A stretch of 64,000 nucleotides of DNA from Trichoplusia ni (taxonomy: Eukaryota > Arthropoda > Insecta > Lepidoptera > Noctuidae), in assembly GCF_003590095.1 (NCBI RefSeq), contig NC_039489.1, positions 2,170,001 through 2,234,000 of the forward strand, in the 5' to 3' direction. Position numbers and translations under genes: made by a program. How positions within the stretch are numbered: the first letter of the stretch is position 1; the number at the start of each line of letters is the position of its first letter. Below are positions 21,401-32,056 of the stretch, piece after piece. The notes beneath the pieces were generated by a model, which did no database searches, had not been told where the DNA came from, and worked only from the letters and a program-made list of their open reading frames with translations.

Positions 21401-24361
21401 TTACAGTGGGGATGCTTGCAGCATGTCTTCTATTTCATCATAGGTTTTATCCTTCAGCCACTGAGCTATTGTCTTTTTGCAGTCTTTAGTTGACAAGGGG
21501 TAGATATTGAGTAGATCATTGATTTTATTATATAAAATAGCGGACTTTGCATAGTATTGCCTTTTAGCGTACGTAGTCTTAACATATCCTGTCGGTGCAA
21601 CGCGATGTTTTCGTCTTCTTTCCGTTAGAAGTGGCTTGTGGGGCAATACTTTGTGTAATTTTATCACAGTATGGAGAATGAATAATTTTCTGACTGATAG
21701 TATATTGCTGAGGGAATACAGCTCGTTGGTTGGAAATCTATATGGCTTGGAATACATGACCTTTATTAGAGACCTCTGTGCTCGCTCTAGCTCAATGAAC
21801 TTCGTCTTCGTTGCTCCACCCCATACGGGTATGCAATAAATCAGAATTGACCGAGCTAAGGAGACATAGATTTCTGTCAGCATTTTTTTAGTCATTACAT
21901 GTCGTAGGTTTTTAAAAATCCATATCAGTTTCCTGGTACGGGCAATGGTCATATCTGTGTGTACATGCCAGGATAGTCGCTGATCTAATATTACACCTAA
22001 ATATTTTATGTGAGTCACTTTTTCAATACTTTGACAGGAACAGTTTGTACAAGTCATATCGCAAGAGTGGATTTTGAGTGTTTTGTTAGATCCAGGTTGT
22101 GTGTTGTTGTAGATGGTAAATGCAATGTATTTTGTTTTGGAGATGTTTAGCGTTAGGAGATGTGAACTCAACCAGTTTGTAATACTGAACAGACCCCTTT
22201 CAGCAGATTTATATACAGATTCCCATGTATCGCCACAGAAAGCAATGGCCGTGTCGTCTGCATATGAGAAGACACGGCCATTTTTCGGCACCATATTACA
22301 AAGCTGGTTTATGTAAATTGAGAAAAGAGTCGGTCCTAATACGCTGCCCTGTGGGACGCCGTAAGTCACGTATGTCTCGTCACTAATATATTCGCCTACC
22401 TTAACTCTTTGTCTACGATCTCGAAGGTAATCCGTTAATAAAGCTAACGGACTCCCTCTTATGCCGACATTTTCCATACTACGCACAAGGATGGGGACAG
22501 AAACGGTATCAAAGGCCTTTTTCAGATCAAGGAATACGGTTAAACATTTTTTTCCTGAGTCTACCAGTTTAGTTATATGAGTGGTCAATGCTGTCACTGC
22601 GTCTTCAGTCGATAATTTATGTCTGAAACCGTATTGAGCATTTGATATGATATTATATTTATGTGTGTAACTATGTAGTCTGACGTTAATGAGCTTTTCA
22701 ATGATTTTAGATATGGCCGGCAGGACAGATATAGGCCTGTAATTGTTTATGTCGTCTCTGCCTCCACCCTTGTGCACCGGTGTAATTATGGCTTGCTTCA
22801 ACACAGATGGAAATTTACCTTCGTTAAAACATAAGTTAGCAAGATGTGTTATCAGTGGTACGACTAATTCATGGGCGGTTTTTAAGAATTTAGTTGAGAT
22901 ATTATCCCAACCTGGAGCGCTGTCTGATTTAAGACTCATTAGGACATCATAGACTTCAGTAGGATCGGTTTCAAGAAGCACGAAGGAGGAGCTGTGTGAG
23001 TGTATCATGGGATCAGGACCGTGAGGAAGTTGCGGTTGGTGTGAGCAAATAATGTTCTCAGCTAGAGTTTTCCCAACATTGGAAAAGAAATCATTTATGT
23101 AATCTACCGAAGCCTGAGGGGTAGGTTTTATATCTAATAATTCTGAATTTAAAGCTTTCTTTGGTTTGCGATGAGTTATATTGTTTATTGTGTTCCACAT
23201 TTGTTTTGTATTCTTATTTGCTTTTTGTAATTGTTCCTTATCATATTTTCTTCTAAGTTTTTTAATTAAATTATTACAGAAATTGCGGTATCTCCTATAG
23301 GTGATTTTTAATATAACGTTATGGGGATCAGATCGCAACTTTCTCTGCATATTATTTCTATTTTGTATACATCGTAAAATTCCTAAAGTTATCCAGGGTT
23401 TAATGATACGGTTGTTCCTTGGAATTAGTGTAGTAATAGTGTGTTGCTGAAGGCAGTTTTGGAGTTTGTTTATTAATTGTACAGATAACTTAACTGGGTC
23501 ATTGATAGAAAGTAGTTCGGATATATTACTACTTTTTAATGCTGTTATGGTTTTATCAAAGTCTACTTTAGTTTTAGTTTTAGAACATTTATGAGATTTT
23601 ATAATATTTGATAATTTAAGGAATATCATAAGATGGTCCGTAATACTGGTATTTAAAACAGCAATAGAGGCAGCTTTTTTGGCAGTGTCAAGTTTTAAGA
23701 TAAAATGATCCAAACAGTTGCCGCCTCTGGTTGGTAACGAGTGACCCGGTAGCAAGCCATGTGTTGCAAGCATATTTAAATAGTTTAATCTGTTTGTACG
23801 CTCATATGTTTGCTCGATAGGTTTAGATATTAGATTGATGTTAATATCGCCTGCTATTACAATGTTTTTGTATGATTTGAGTGAGTCTAAATGGTCATTG
23901 AGAGAATCTACGAAAAGGTCAGCATTTGTATTTGAAGGCGATCGGTAAATAGCAAGGATGACAAGATTATGTATTTTTATTTGTAAGCATGATGCATGAG
24001 TTAAAATTATTTCTCTTACACTAGCCTTGTGCTCTGACTTAATATACGCTACAACGCCATCGCATTGGTTAATATGATTATTTGTAGTAAAAGAATAGTA
24101 GTTTTCGATTTCAGGGATAGGTTTGTTTGTGTCTATTCTGCACTCATTTAAGATTAAAAGATCTACATTAAATTTGAACTGTGTTATAGTAATTAGAAAG
24201 TCATCCAGATTAGTATATATGCTCCTAATATTTTGAGATACTATTGTGAAATCAGTTTTGCCTATATTAAATTGTTTTATAAAATCATCAATTTGAAGTT
24301 CTTTCGATTGTGCTATCGTTATTTCGTCCAATTCTTGCATTATTATATTAGTACTATCCAT
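21401..24361 (-). CDS. LINE ORF2: endonuclease and reverse transcriptase, 986 aa
   Basis: An uninterrupted minus-strand frame from MDSTNIIMQ. Residues about 35-230 are an apurinic-type endonuclease (FTIVSQNIRSIYTNLDDF, VVAYIKSEH, VILAIYRSPSNT, NIVIAGDININL, then ITDHLM). Residues about 480-760 are reverse transcriptase: SAPGWDNISTKFLK, YRPISVLPAISKIIE, VFLDLKKAFDTVSV, GVPQGSVLGPTLFSIYIN and FSYADDTAIAF, with both catalytic YADD aspartates. The C-terminal part (YLGVILDQRLSWHVHTD, LIYCIPVWGGATKTKF) is usual for the group; no RNase H is seen. It nicks target DNA and copies its own RNA there. The ATG overlaps the stop of the linking frame (ATGGATAG). Intact, so this copy may be young. Confidence 0.93.
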   Translation of the reverse strand: MDSTNIIMQELDEITIAQSKELQIDDFIKQFNIGKTDFTIVSQNIRSIYTNLDDFLITITQFKFNVDLLILNECRIDTNKPIPEIENYYSFTTNNHINQCDGVVAYIKSEHKASVREIILTHASCLQIKIHNLVILAIYRSPSNTNADLFVDSLNDHLDSLKSYKNIVIAGDININLISKPIEQTYERTNRLNYLNMLATHGLLPGHSLPTRGGNCLDHFILKLDTAKKAASIAVLNTSITDHLMIFLKLSNIIKSHKCSKTKTKVDFDKTITALKSSNISELLSINDPVKLSVQLINKLQNCLQQHTITTLIPRNNRIIKPWITLGILRCIQNRNNMQRKLRSDPHNVILKITYRRYRNFCNNLIKKLRRKYDKEQLQKANKNTKQMWNTINNITHRKPKKALNSELLDIKPTPQASVDYINDFFSNVGKTLAENIICSHQPQLPHGPDPMIHSHSSSFVLLETDPTEVYDVLMSLKSDSAPGWDNISTKFLKTAHELVVPLITHLANLCFNEGKFPSVLKQAIITPVHKGGGRDDINNYRPISVLPAISKIIEKLINVRLHSYTHKYNIISNAQYGFRHKLSTEDAVTALTTHITKLVDSGKKCLTVFLDLKKAFDTVSVPILVRSMENVGIRGSPLALLTDYLRDRRQRVKVGEYISDETYVTYGVPQGSVLGPTLFSIYINQLCNMVPKNGRVFSYADDTAIAFCGDTWESVYKSAERGLFSITNWLSSHLLTLNISKTKYIAFTIYNNTQPGSNKTLKIHSCDMTCTNCSCQSIEKVTHIKYLGVILDQRLSWHVHTDMTIARTRKLIWIFKNLRHVMTKKMLTEIYVSLARSILIYCIPVWGGATKTKFIELERAQRSLIKVMYSKPYRFPTNELYSLSNILSVRKLFILHTVIKLHKVLPHKPLLTERRRKHRVAPTGYVKTTYAKRQYYAKSAILYNKINDLLNIYPLSTKDCKKTIAQWLKDKTYDEIEDMLQASPL

Positions 24362-24878
24362 GGTAAAATTGAGCTAGCATTCTAGGTTTTAATGCCAAAT
24401 TGTATATATATACGTATTTTACTCGTCTCGCATTAAGATATACTTTTATACATAGGGAAATATAATTACCATGATTAGTGAATATTATTACTACATTATA
24501 TGCAACATATGGATTAAAAATAATACCTCGATAAGATTTTACGACCCCGCAGTATGAATGAGTTATGTTGTGTATGCATACATATTGTAAGGATTTTCCT
24601 AAGTATATAATTTTATAGCAAAAAGGAAGAGAATTAATAATTTTGTAATGACTTGCAAGCATGCATTCTGTAAATATATAGGTAAATGTTGAGTGTTTTA
24701 TAAGTGTGTAATTGTTATGCTGAAAGTATTGTTTATGTGTTTGCGTGTGTAGTGACAATATGTGTGTTTTAGGATAATTAGAATTAACATTTTTTAAAAA
24801 GTTCGATGAGCAACTTAAAATACTAATAAAAATTAAAGTAAAAAGATATAACATGTAGTGTAAGTAGCCCAACACTAG
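24354..24878 (-). CDS. Putative stop-codon readthrough extension of LINE ORF1, about 173 codons
   Basis: Directly after the ORF1 stop TGA (24879-24881) the same frame stays open for 174 more codons to TAG at 24354-24356. The stop is embedded in TGACTAG, the strongest known eukaryotic readthrough context. The extension ends 8 bases into ORF2, sharing ATGGATAG. Base composition is AT-rich, so an open run this long by chance is unlikely. Its start is hydrophobic (YMLYLFTLIFISILSC), like a membrane or signal segment; the rest is rich in Tyr, Asn, His and Cys, with no recognised domain. An internal ATG at about 24858 could also start it. Function unknown; translation unproven. Confidence 0.5.
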   Translation of the reverse strand, partial: LVLGYLHYMLYLFTLIFISILSCSSNFLKNVNSNYPKTHILSLHTQTHKQYFQHNNYTLIKHSTFTYIFTECMLASHYKIINSLPFCYKIIYLGKSLQYVCIHNITHSYCGVVKSYRGIIFNPYVAYNVVIIFTNHGNYISLCIKVYLNARRVKYVYIYNLALKPRMLAQFYHG

Positions 24879-25393
24879 TCACGGTTCTTGCATTAAGCTT
24901 TGTATTTGGGACTCACTCCTGATTAGGTACGTAGGCGATTCGTCTCGCTTCTTAACATAAACTTTACCATAGGCGGTCCAGCAATACTTGAATCCCTTCG
25001 ATTTGGCGAGGTCGCGTGCCAAGAAGTGAAGTCTTGAGCCTTTCGCTGTGAGCTGTTCAGATACGAATATTGGAACGTCTACGTTATTTTTGAGACCCAA
25101 GTGTTTGGCGCTGAGCTTTCCTACATTCCTAGTATTATAAGACTTGCACATTTTAAGTACCTCAGTCTTGAGTATTGTTGAAGGAGTCTACACACCAAAC
25201 CCGCCGACCCGCCGACACAGCCCGGCGGCTTGGTGTCGGCGACCCAAACCCGCCAACCCGCCAACATGTGTCATGGGGCTGTGTCGGTGAGTTAGTCGGC
25301 GGCAAGAAATCAGTACAACTTTTTTAGTTAGTGATTGCAGTGTGTACGAACGTGACGTGTTGTTTTTCTCGAATATTGCAGCCTACAATAAAC

Positions 25394-26774
25394 ATGGATA
25401 CTGATGCTGATCTAATAATAGCAGCATGTGGAATAATTTTAGCTGGGTCCCTGAAGAGAAAACGACAGTGTTGGGTTAGACCAAGCTTAATGAGTCGCAG
25501 TCGTTACAGTAACAGTGATAGAATAAAAGATTTAAGAACAGACGATTTGATTGTAAAAAGACCCTTACATTTTAAGACATTTATGTCGTTAACGTTTACC
25601 GACTTTGAATATTTACTAAGCATTGTTGGACCCACAATAGTTAAAAAAAATACAAATTACAGAAGTGCAATTTCACCAACGGACAGATTATCATTAACAT
25701 TAAAATACCTGACTACGGGAGATTCATTCAACAGTCTTTGTGACACCTTTAAAGTATCTCCTCAACTTATTTCCTACATTATTCCAGAAGTGTGCCAAGC
25801 TATCGTAGATGGACTTTCGGATTATGTGAAGGTATGTACATATATGGGCGTTTAACTTTCTTTAATCTTCCAGAAAAACTATGTTCCGAAAAATTACTAT
25901 ATAAGTAGGCAAATGGCTATCCTATCACCGAGCACATTTCCGATTTCAGATTCCACGAACATCAAACGAATGGACAAAAGTTGCAGATGGATATCTGAGT
26001 AGATGGAATGTACCTAATTGTGTTGGATCTATGGATGGAAAGCACATTAGAATTGAATGTCCAGCACGAAGTGGAAGCGATTATTTTAATTATAAAATGT
26101 ATTTCAGTATTGTACTGTTTGCATTAGTGGATGCAGATTATAAGTTTTTATACGCTAATGTGGGGTGCCAGGGTCGCATTTCCGATGGTGGTGTATTTGC
26201 TAACTCTTCATTATGCAGAATGTTATATAATAATGATTTAAATTTGCCAGATAAAAAACCTCTACCTGGAAGAATTATGCCAGTACCCTATTTTTTTTTG
26301 GGCGACGATGCGTTTCCTTTACAAACCAATATTTTAAAACCTTATGATGGTAATCATGCGAAAGGGTCTCCCAAGAGAGTGTACAACTATCGCATGTGTC
26401 GAGGTCGAAGAGTAGTTGAAAACGTATTTGGACAGTTAACAAAACAATTTAAGATATTTAACAAACCCATCCAGCTAAATCCACAAAAAGTTACTATTGT
26501 AACATTGGCATGTATTCATTTGTTCAATTATGTAAAACGACATGGTATAATACAACAAAATGAATATGATACTGAAAATAGTAGGGGAGAAATCAATCCA
26601 GGAGATTGGCGCAGGGAACCACGTGAAAATAATTTGTTTGCTGACTTGCCTAGACAAGACAATACACATTCCCTTGAGGTTACAAGGACACAATCTCCTG
26701 AGGTTATAAGGACAGAATTGGTTCAATATTTTCTTTCCGATGTCGGGAGATTACCATGGCAGAATGATCAATGA
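25394..26774 (+). CDS. Harbinger-type DDE transposase, 420 aa, two exons
   Basis: Exons 25394-25831 and 25950-26774 (GT-AG, phase 0). The start MDTDADLIIAACGIIL is the ATG nearest the conserved part; an earlier in-frame start at 25331 lacks support. KTFMSLTFTDFEYLLSIV and LKYLTTGDSFNSLCDTFKVS form the helical N-terminus. The nuclease core has VGSMDGKHIRIECP (Asp), FLGDDAFPLQTNILKPY (Asp) and RGRRVVENVFGQLTKQF (Glu). It ends in a polar tail. It should act on the 62-bp ends with the MADF-BESS partner. No stops. Confidence 0.87.
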
Positions 26775-27075
26775 CTAACTCGTAAGTTTTAATGAAACTC
26801 ATACTTGTATTAGTACTTTTATTTTTATTATAATTTGTATTAAAAACTTCGTAAATCACTTGTTTTTGTTCATTTATAAGTGGTTTTATTTACCGAGTTA
26901 TTCTATAAATCCCCACCGTGAAATCCCCACTGATGTTTTTATGCATTTTGAGTATACTATGACGATTCTATGATAACAACATTAAGACGAAATACTTGTG
27001 CCTACATAACGTTATCTCGCATCAGGTGATAGGGTTATTCTCAGAGTGCATACGGTGGGGATTTGTGGAATAAAC
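26775..27075. other. Space between the convergent Harbinger genes
   Basis: AT-rich, with aataaacc-like signals on both sides. It includes two opposite copies of a short gtggggattt/aaatccccac unit (about 26914-26932 and 27053-27063), a possible internal inverted repeat. No gene. Confidence 0.4.
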
Positions 27076-28533
27076 CTATTTATCTGACTCAATAGATGAT
27101 AATATGTTCTCAATATCACCACTCTCTTGAAGCGACACACGTAACGAAGGTTCAATTGAAGATGTTGAAGGTTCACCAAGAGGCGGTGAAACAGGGTTTG
27201 TTACGGCAGAGTTGGATGATGAGTAGTAGGAATTTACATCACATTGATCCATTGTATAATATCCTGGATGACTATGGGAAGTAGAAGGTCTTGGCGAAGC
27301 TTCGAACATGTCTGAACGATATCCAGTTTCGGTTTCAAAAAAGATATTGTTAATCCGATGTTTTATTATTGCCTTTGTTGTTTTATCAAATTTTCTAAGT
27401 TGTGTCGCAATATATTCGCCAAACAAATCGTCCTCATCTTTTATTTTTTGATTTGTCCGTTGACTGACTGTTCTCATTAAATTTAATGCTTCCGACACCA
27501 TCTCATTACTTGGATTAGGTTTATAACGTTTATTCGCTTGGGGAATTTTGTTTGACGTTTGAGGTGAATCGTTTTCCCCATGTTGAGCATCATTGTCCGC
27601 ATGTTGGGCATTATTGTCAGTTGCTGTTATCTCCTGAAATAATATTTTATTTGAATCACCAACAGTTTACTTATGAAATGTATTATACACTAGCTTTTAC
27701 CCGCGAGTAGGTACACCGCACGGAATATATGAAAAAAAAGACAATGGTCATAAATCATACCTAATACTAATTGTTTTAGAAATATTATTATTAATTATTA
27801 TTTACATTGATAATTATTATCAATGTAAATAATAATTAATAATAATATTTCTAAAACAACCTAAAAAGAAAAAAAAAGAAAATGGTACGGAATCTCTCGG
27901 TTTATAATAGAAATTCGGCGAAATCAAAAGATTGTTGAGAAAAGAGTTGTTAGTTTTTAAAAAATACATTTGCAATGACTTTTATATCTGTGCACATGCC
28001 ATTCCAAGAAATAATTTGTTTAGAAATATTTCGGTGCAATAACAATAGCGGCAGCGCAACAACAAAGGCAGATAAAATAAGTACCTATGTCTTTATTTAC
28101 CGCGCGCCTCTCTTCACTCGGGCCAAGCTTACATATTATTCTTGTGTGCTCTAATAATTAGGTTAGAAATAAAATAATACAACATCACTGAAATGTTACA
28201 TACCGTATCGATTGTTCCAGTAGGTTTATTTTTATTGAGCAAGAAATTCAAAGATTTAAAGGCAAACCACTTGCTCTCATGAACAGAATCTGCGCTGGTT
28301 CCAGACTTTTTTGATTCAATCGTCTTTTTTCTTTCTCTATAATATTGGCTCGTCAAATTTTTTATCTTCCGTTCTATTTCTGTGACATTTGTATTTAATT
28401 CGTTTGCCATCTCATTTAGTGCATCAAAACGTTTAGGTCTACATTTGTGATCCAAGTGTTTTGGATTCCATAATAATTCCTTTATATGATACAAATTTAT
28501 TAACTTTAGAGTGGTTTCTTCGTCCCATTCCAT
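27076..28533 (-). CDS. MADF-BESS protein of Harbinger 2, 295 aa, two exons
   Basis: Exons 28204-28533 and 27076-27633 on the minus strand (GT-AG, phase 0). The start MEWDEETTLKLINLYHIKEL opens a MADF domain (LLWNPKHLDHKCRPKRFDAL, IERKIKNLTSQYYRERKKT). Exon 2 begins EITATDNNAQHADND, a polar linker, and has a BESS-like segment (DDLFGEYIATQLRKFDKTT, IIKHRINNIFFETET) before a Ser/Pro-rich end. MADF binds DNA and BESS mediates protein contacts, so this is the element's DNA-binding partner. The intron holds an 89-bp palindrome and a short lepidopteran repeat head (about 27690). Confidence 0.8.
27771..27859. repeat. 89-bp perfect palindrome
   Basis: From ttgttttagaaatattatta at the left to its complement at the right, with 44-base arms around one central base. 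It lies in the intron of the MADF-BESS gene. It may be a miniature inverted-repeat element or a replication product. It would form a very stable hairpin in RNA. Confidence 0.85.
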
Positions 28534-29303
28534 TATTGCAGAAAATCGCAAAAAAAACACAAGCACGTCACTATCGCTGGAGTGTCGGCGGGCAACTGAG
28601 CGTGCGCGTACGCAAGTCGCCGGCCATGCCGCCGACTTGCACGCGCGGGTACGAGTCGCCGACATGATTCTTGAAGCAAAGTCGCCGACACCAAGCCGCC
28701 GGGCTGTGTCGGCGGGTCGGCGGGTTTGGTGTGTAGACTCCTTGAGGATAGTTCTACTATTATAGGGGTATTAGTCATACCTTGCTTCTTCCCTTTCACT
28801 CGATAAATGTCACGAATATCCGATTTTGTGATTTCATTGTTTACAGTCTTAGTTAAGCATACTACCATTTCGATAAGGTCTTCCTTAGTTTCTTTCAATT
28901 GTTTGGGTACGTTTTTAATCTCAATATTCGATTTTCGGCTACCTCGCTGAAGATCCTCAACTTTTTCTTCTAGGATGGATATGTACTCTTTATCTTTCTT
29001 GACTTGTAACTCCATTTCTTCAATTTTTCTTTTAAACTCTTCATTCTGCAGGCTTATAGCGGCCATAGTATTTTCAATGTTGGCATTTGTGAGCTTTATT
29101 TCCATGAGCGTGGGAGTTATTTTTTTAAGTTCCGTCTCTTGAGTTAGCAGCATAGACTTAATTGTAGCTATCATCTCTTCTCTAAAGGCGTCAAAGTCAT
29201 CTTCTCTTCTTCTTTTGTTAACTCTTTGGGAAATGTAACTCAGAGGTGACTCCAATCTCTCGTCTTGGTTAGCTAAATTTGACTCGGAGTATGACTTGTC
29301 CAT

Positions 29304-29793
29304 TTTAGTACTAGGGTAGTAGAGCCGTTGGAGTGATGGTTAAGATTAAAAAGAGCCCGAAGTGTTATTTATCACGCTCACTAATTTTACTTATAACCAA
29401 GAAGCGTTTGAAGTACTAGGGCAGCAGCGGCAGTAAGAGATGTGCTAATTACCGGTGAGCGGCGAGTGTCCGGTGCGTAGGGCGGGGCGTCGCTGAGGTT
29501 GTCCTCGAATCGTTGAGCAGTGGGGCGTGTCGAGGGCGTGTCGAAGGTTGCGCGTGATGCGTACACGCTGGGTGGGGTCTCGTAGCCTTGACCAATGCGC
29601 ACGAGTCAGGTACCAGGGTATTATGATCGCGAACGATTGCCACGGAGCACTGAGTGTATTAGGATAACTTCTTATTTTATGCACTCCTAATATTTTTAAA
29701 GAATTAAATCACTGAATTTATTTAATATTTTTTGAAAATAAATTTGGTATAACCACTGAGTAGACGTGTACACCTTGCGGCGGTCCGGGGGAA
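29304..29793 (-). promoter_or_regulatory. LINE 5' leader with internal promoter region
   Basis: Lies upstream of ORF1 on the minus strand; GC-rich from 29450 to 29640, AT-rich at the outer end. Short frames here have no recognised product. The edge is set by resumption of P-element coding at 29793. Confidence 0.55.
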
Positions 29794-30370
29794 GAGCAAG
29801 GAAGCACTTGTATTTTTGTTGGTAGCGATCAACGCTTCCTGGAAAATTCCAATTGGATATTTTTTAATAAATGGCGTTAACTCTGAGCAGAAAGTGGCTC
29901 TTTTAACGGAAGCCATTCATTTAGAAGAAGAAGCTGGTGTTAGAATTAAAGCTGTCACATTTGACGGTTGTCCAGCGAATTTGACGATATCCAAAAAGTT
30001 AGGATGTTCTTTTGAAGGTAGTAATTTCAATACCACCTTTAAAAACCCCTGCAATGATAATAAAATTGCAGTATTTCTAGATCCGGCGCACATGATAAAG
30101 CTAATAAGAAATGCGTTCGAGTTCTATAAAAAAATTCAAGACAAACATGGTGAGACCATTTCCTGGCAACATCTAGTAAATTTACATAATTTGCAAGAAG
30201 CAGAAAATTTTCATCTTGCTAATCGTATCAGGGCAGCTCACATATTTTTTAAAAGTGAAATTATGAAAGTGAGCTTGGCTACCCAAATTTATAGCAAGAG
30301 TGTGTCAGATTCACTCATGTTTTGCAAGGAACAACTCAATTTACGGGAATTTGAGCAGGTTACACCAACA

Positions 30371-30739
30371 CACCAACACCCCCTAACTAGGGTTCTGGGC
30401 GACGGCACGGGGGTGTCTGTCGTCCGAGTGTATTACCCACGGCGGGGGGCCACATTCGGTGCTATGGATGCGGTCCCTATATGAGGCGAGGAGGCCGACG
30501 CTCTTTACACGTCGGCCTCCACACAACACAAGAAAGTGACCTACCGGCCCACATCACTGGCCGGTGGAAGCCCGCGGTCGGTGTATGAAGGATTGCAACG
30601 CATTGCCATACACCGACACAAAACGCGGATGACGTAGCACGGCGGTTCAGGTTTAGTCAGTAAAAGTCTGACACTACCCATTTCCTCCCCCGAGGGAGGG
30701 GTGTCCATGAGGATTCCCCCACCTAAACAAAAAAAAAAA
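30371..30739 (+). mobile_element. 5'-truncated LINE 3' end, poly(A), inside P copy B
   Basis: Flanked by a 13-bp duplication ggttacaccaaca (30358-30370 and 30740-30752). It ends acctaaacaaaaaaaaaaa and contains tcagtaaaagtctgac and aggaggccgacgctctttac. It is nearly identical to 54192-54508. A 3' fragment of a R1/Jockey-like LINE is likely. Confidence 0.8.
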
Positions 30740-32056
30740 GGTTACACCAACAGCACGTTTTTTGGACATGATAAATGACCTACTTGATATCCTGGACTCG
30801 CACACCCACGGTTACGGCCTGAAAAGGGCGGTAAATGTTGAAAATGCAACCAATGTGCTAGTAAAACTTAGGGCTTCAAAAGATACTTAATTAAGCTTGT
30901 CTACTCAGATAAAAATAAGAAATACTGAGCAAACTGTTCTACTGATAAAATCGCCAAGATATACTGGATTTCTAGGATTTTGTGTATGTATCGAAAGTGC
31001 GATATACCTTATCCAGGACCTCGTTGTAAATCCAAACTACGCATTAAAATACTTACCACAGCACAAAATCGGCCAGGATCATTTACAGCATTTTTTTGGA
31101 AGAGTAAGATGTCATGGGGATTCAAACAATAATCCCAGTGCCCGACAGTTCGAGAGTATTTATAAAAAGCTTCTCACCTATGCACAAATAAGAAATAGCG
31201 GCAGTGGAAATTGCTCTGCTTTACGTCAAATATCTATTTTGCAATATACATCACCAGTGGATCGTATCAATGTCACAACACGATACAGAGACCTTACAGA
31301 CACACATGAGAAATCAATTGAAAGCGAAAATGTAGATTTTCTTGAAGATCTTACACACGTTTCAGAAGGGTTCTTGAATACATGGATGGCTACACCGTCC
31401 ATGCATTGATAAAGAAATTAAAATGTCAAACGTGTATTAGAGCTTTGATTGGCTTAGAAAACGTGAACTCCTTACAGTACCAAAAAGATCTAAATAAGAA
31501 CAAGTTACTTTATGGTTCCACCACCACTACTAATATATATTCGATTAATATCGTTATTTATTTCGCCTTTAAGAAAATAAAAAATTACTCGTATATTAAA
31601 ATATTTATTGCAGTAAGAAAATAATGATAGCATGTTTTATAGGACATATGTATTTATAATTTAAGAATTATAGTGTTGAATTTTTTGAATTGAATTGTTT
31701 TGAAGATTGAAGGTAAAATTTTGTCGGCAATTGATGTTGCAAAAGAAATAAATCAACTCAAAGAAAATTTGATACAGAAACAAACCAATCAGTTTCTTCC
31801 ATTTACTGTTCGTACATTAATAGTAAAACTAAAAGATAATGGCTCTAATATTGATGAAGATTTTTTAAAAAGAACAGCTACAGAATTTTACAAAACGAGC
31901 AGTGAATATCTGGAAGAATGGACTTGCATCCTTACTAAAGAAATGGAGATTTTTTTTGGGCTGATTTATGAACAGTACCTGCATGGGTAGATGTACAAAA
32001 AGCATTGGATATATTAATTGAAAAGGGATACATTGACAGCAATAAAGATACAGAAG

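Larger units (their letters stand above)
25182..28742. mobile_element. PIF/Harbinger element 2 with 62-bp perfect inverted repeats (3561 bp)
   Basis: The ends 25182-25243 and 28681-28742 are exact inverted copies (start aggagtctacacaccaaacc) and contain internal cgccgac/gtcggcg repeats. A 3-bp TGA duplication (25179-25181 and 28743-28745) flanks it, and its removal restores LINE ORF1. It carries a DDE nuclease (25394-26774, plus) and a MADF-BESS gene (27076-28533, minus), both open. Perfect ends and open genes point to recent insertion. Confidence 0.9.
24879..29303 (-). pseudogene. LINE ORF1 (FP-domain, coiled coil), split by Harbinger 2
   Basis: The N-terminal part (29303 to about 28746) begins MDKSYSESNLANQDERLESP. 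It has a long coiled coil (residues about 75-130: EEFKRKIEEMELQVKKDKEY, EEKVEDLQRGSRKSN) and an RRM-like stretch (IEIKNVPKQLKETKEDL). The C-terminal part (25178 to 24879) reads VPIFVSEQLTAKGSRLHFLA and GFKYCWTAYGKVYVKKR, the baculovirus FP-like C-terminal domain of insect LINE ORF1 proteins. The two join in frame when the Harbinger element (25182-28742) and one copy of its TCA duplication are removed. It would bind LINE RNA. It was intact before that insertion. Confidence 0.85.
20953..29793 (-). mobile_element. Full-length non-LTR retrotransposon (CR1/Jockey group)
   Basis: On the minus strand the element has a 5' leader (29304-29793), ORF1 (29303 to 24879, interrupted), a linking frame (24878-24354), ORF2 (24361-21401) and a 3' UTR with a GT repeat. 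It ends in an A/T-rich tail (tttattttatttatttattt) at 20953. Its insertion into P copy B left a short duplication (caaggaa) on both sides. Without the nested Harbinger it is about 5.3 kb. Clade is a guess from the RT motifs; endonuclease plus RT plus FP-type ORF1 fits CR1/Jockey-like elements. Confidence 0.85.
20481..31560 (+). pseudogene. P-element (THAP9-like) transposase copy B, split by a LINE
   Basis: On the plus strand 20500-20952 encodes FYSPKAYNFVRKTF, GFTKEAIDAIK and LYATIIFDEMAIR (RNase H-like core of P transposases). It resumes at 29793 as EALVFLLVAINASWKIPIG. The two flanks share caaggaa, the duplication made by the LINE insertion, and the frame DEAKEALVF continues across it. Further on are DPAHMIKLIRNAFEF (GTP-binding region), a LINE-tail insertion (30371-30739), SPRYTGFLGFC and QDHLQHFFGRVRCHGDSNN. 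A TAA near 30887 and frameshifts near 20640 and 31370 break it. The THAP domain and first exons are absent. It differs enough from copy A to be a separate lineage. Confidence 0.85.

Noticed and set aside
21239..21493. Cys/Val-rich frame
   Set aside because: Translation of a GT microsatellite.
24879..25151. A baculovirus FP gene inserted in the genome
   Set aside because: The FP-like domain is the normal C-terminus of insect LINE ORF1 and joins the N-terminal part at 28746-29303.
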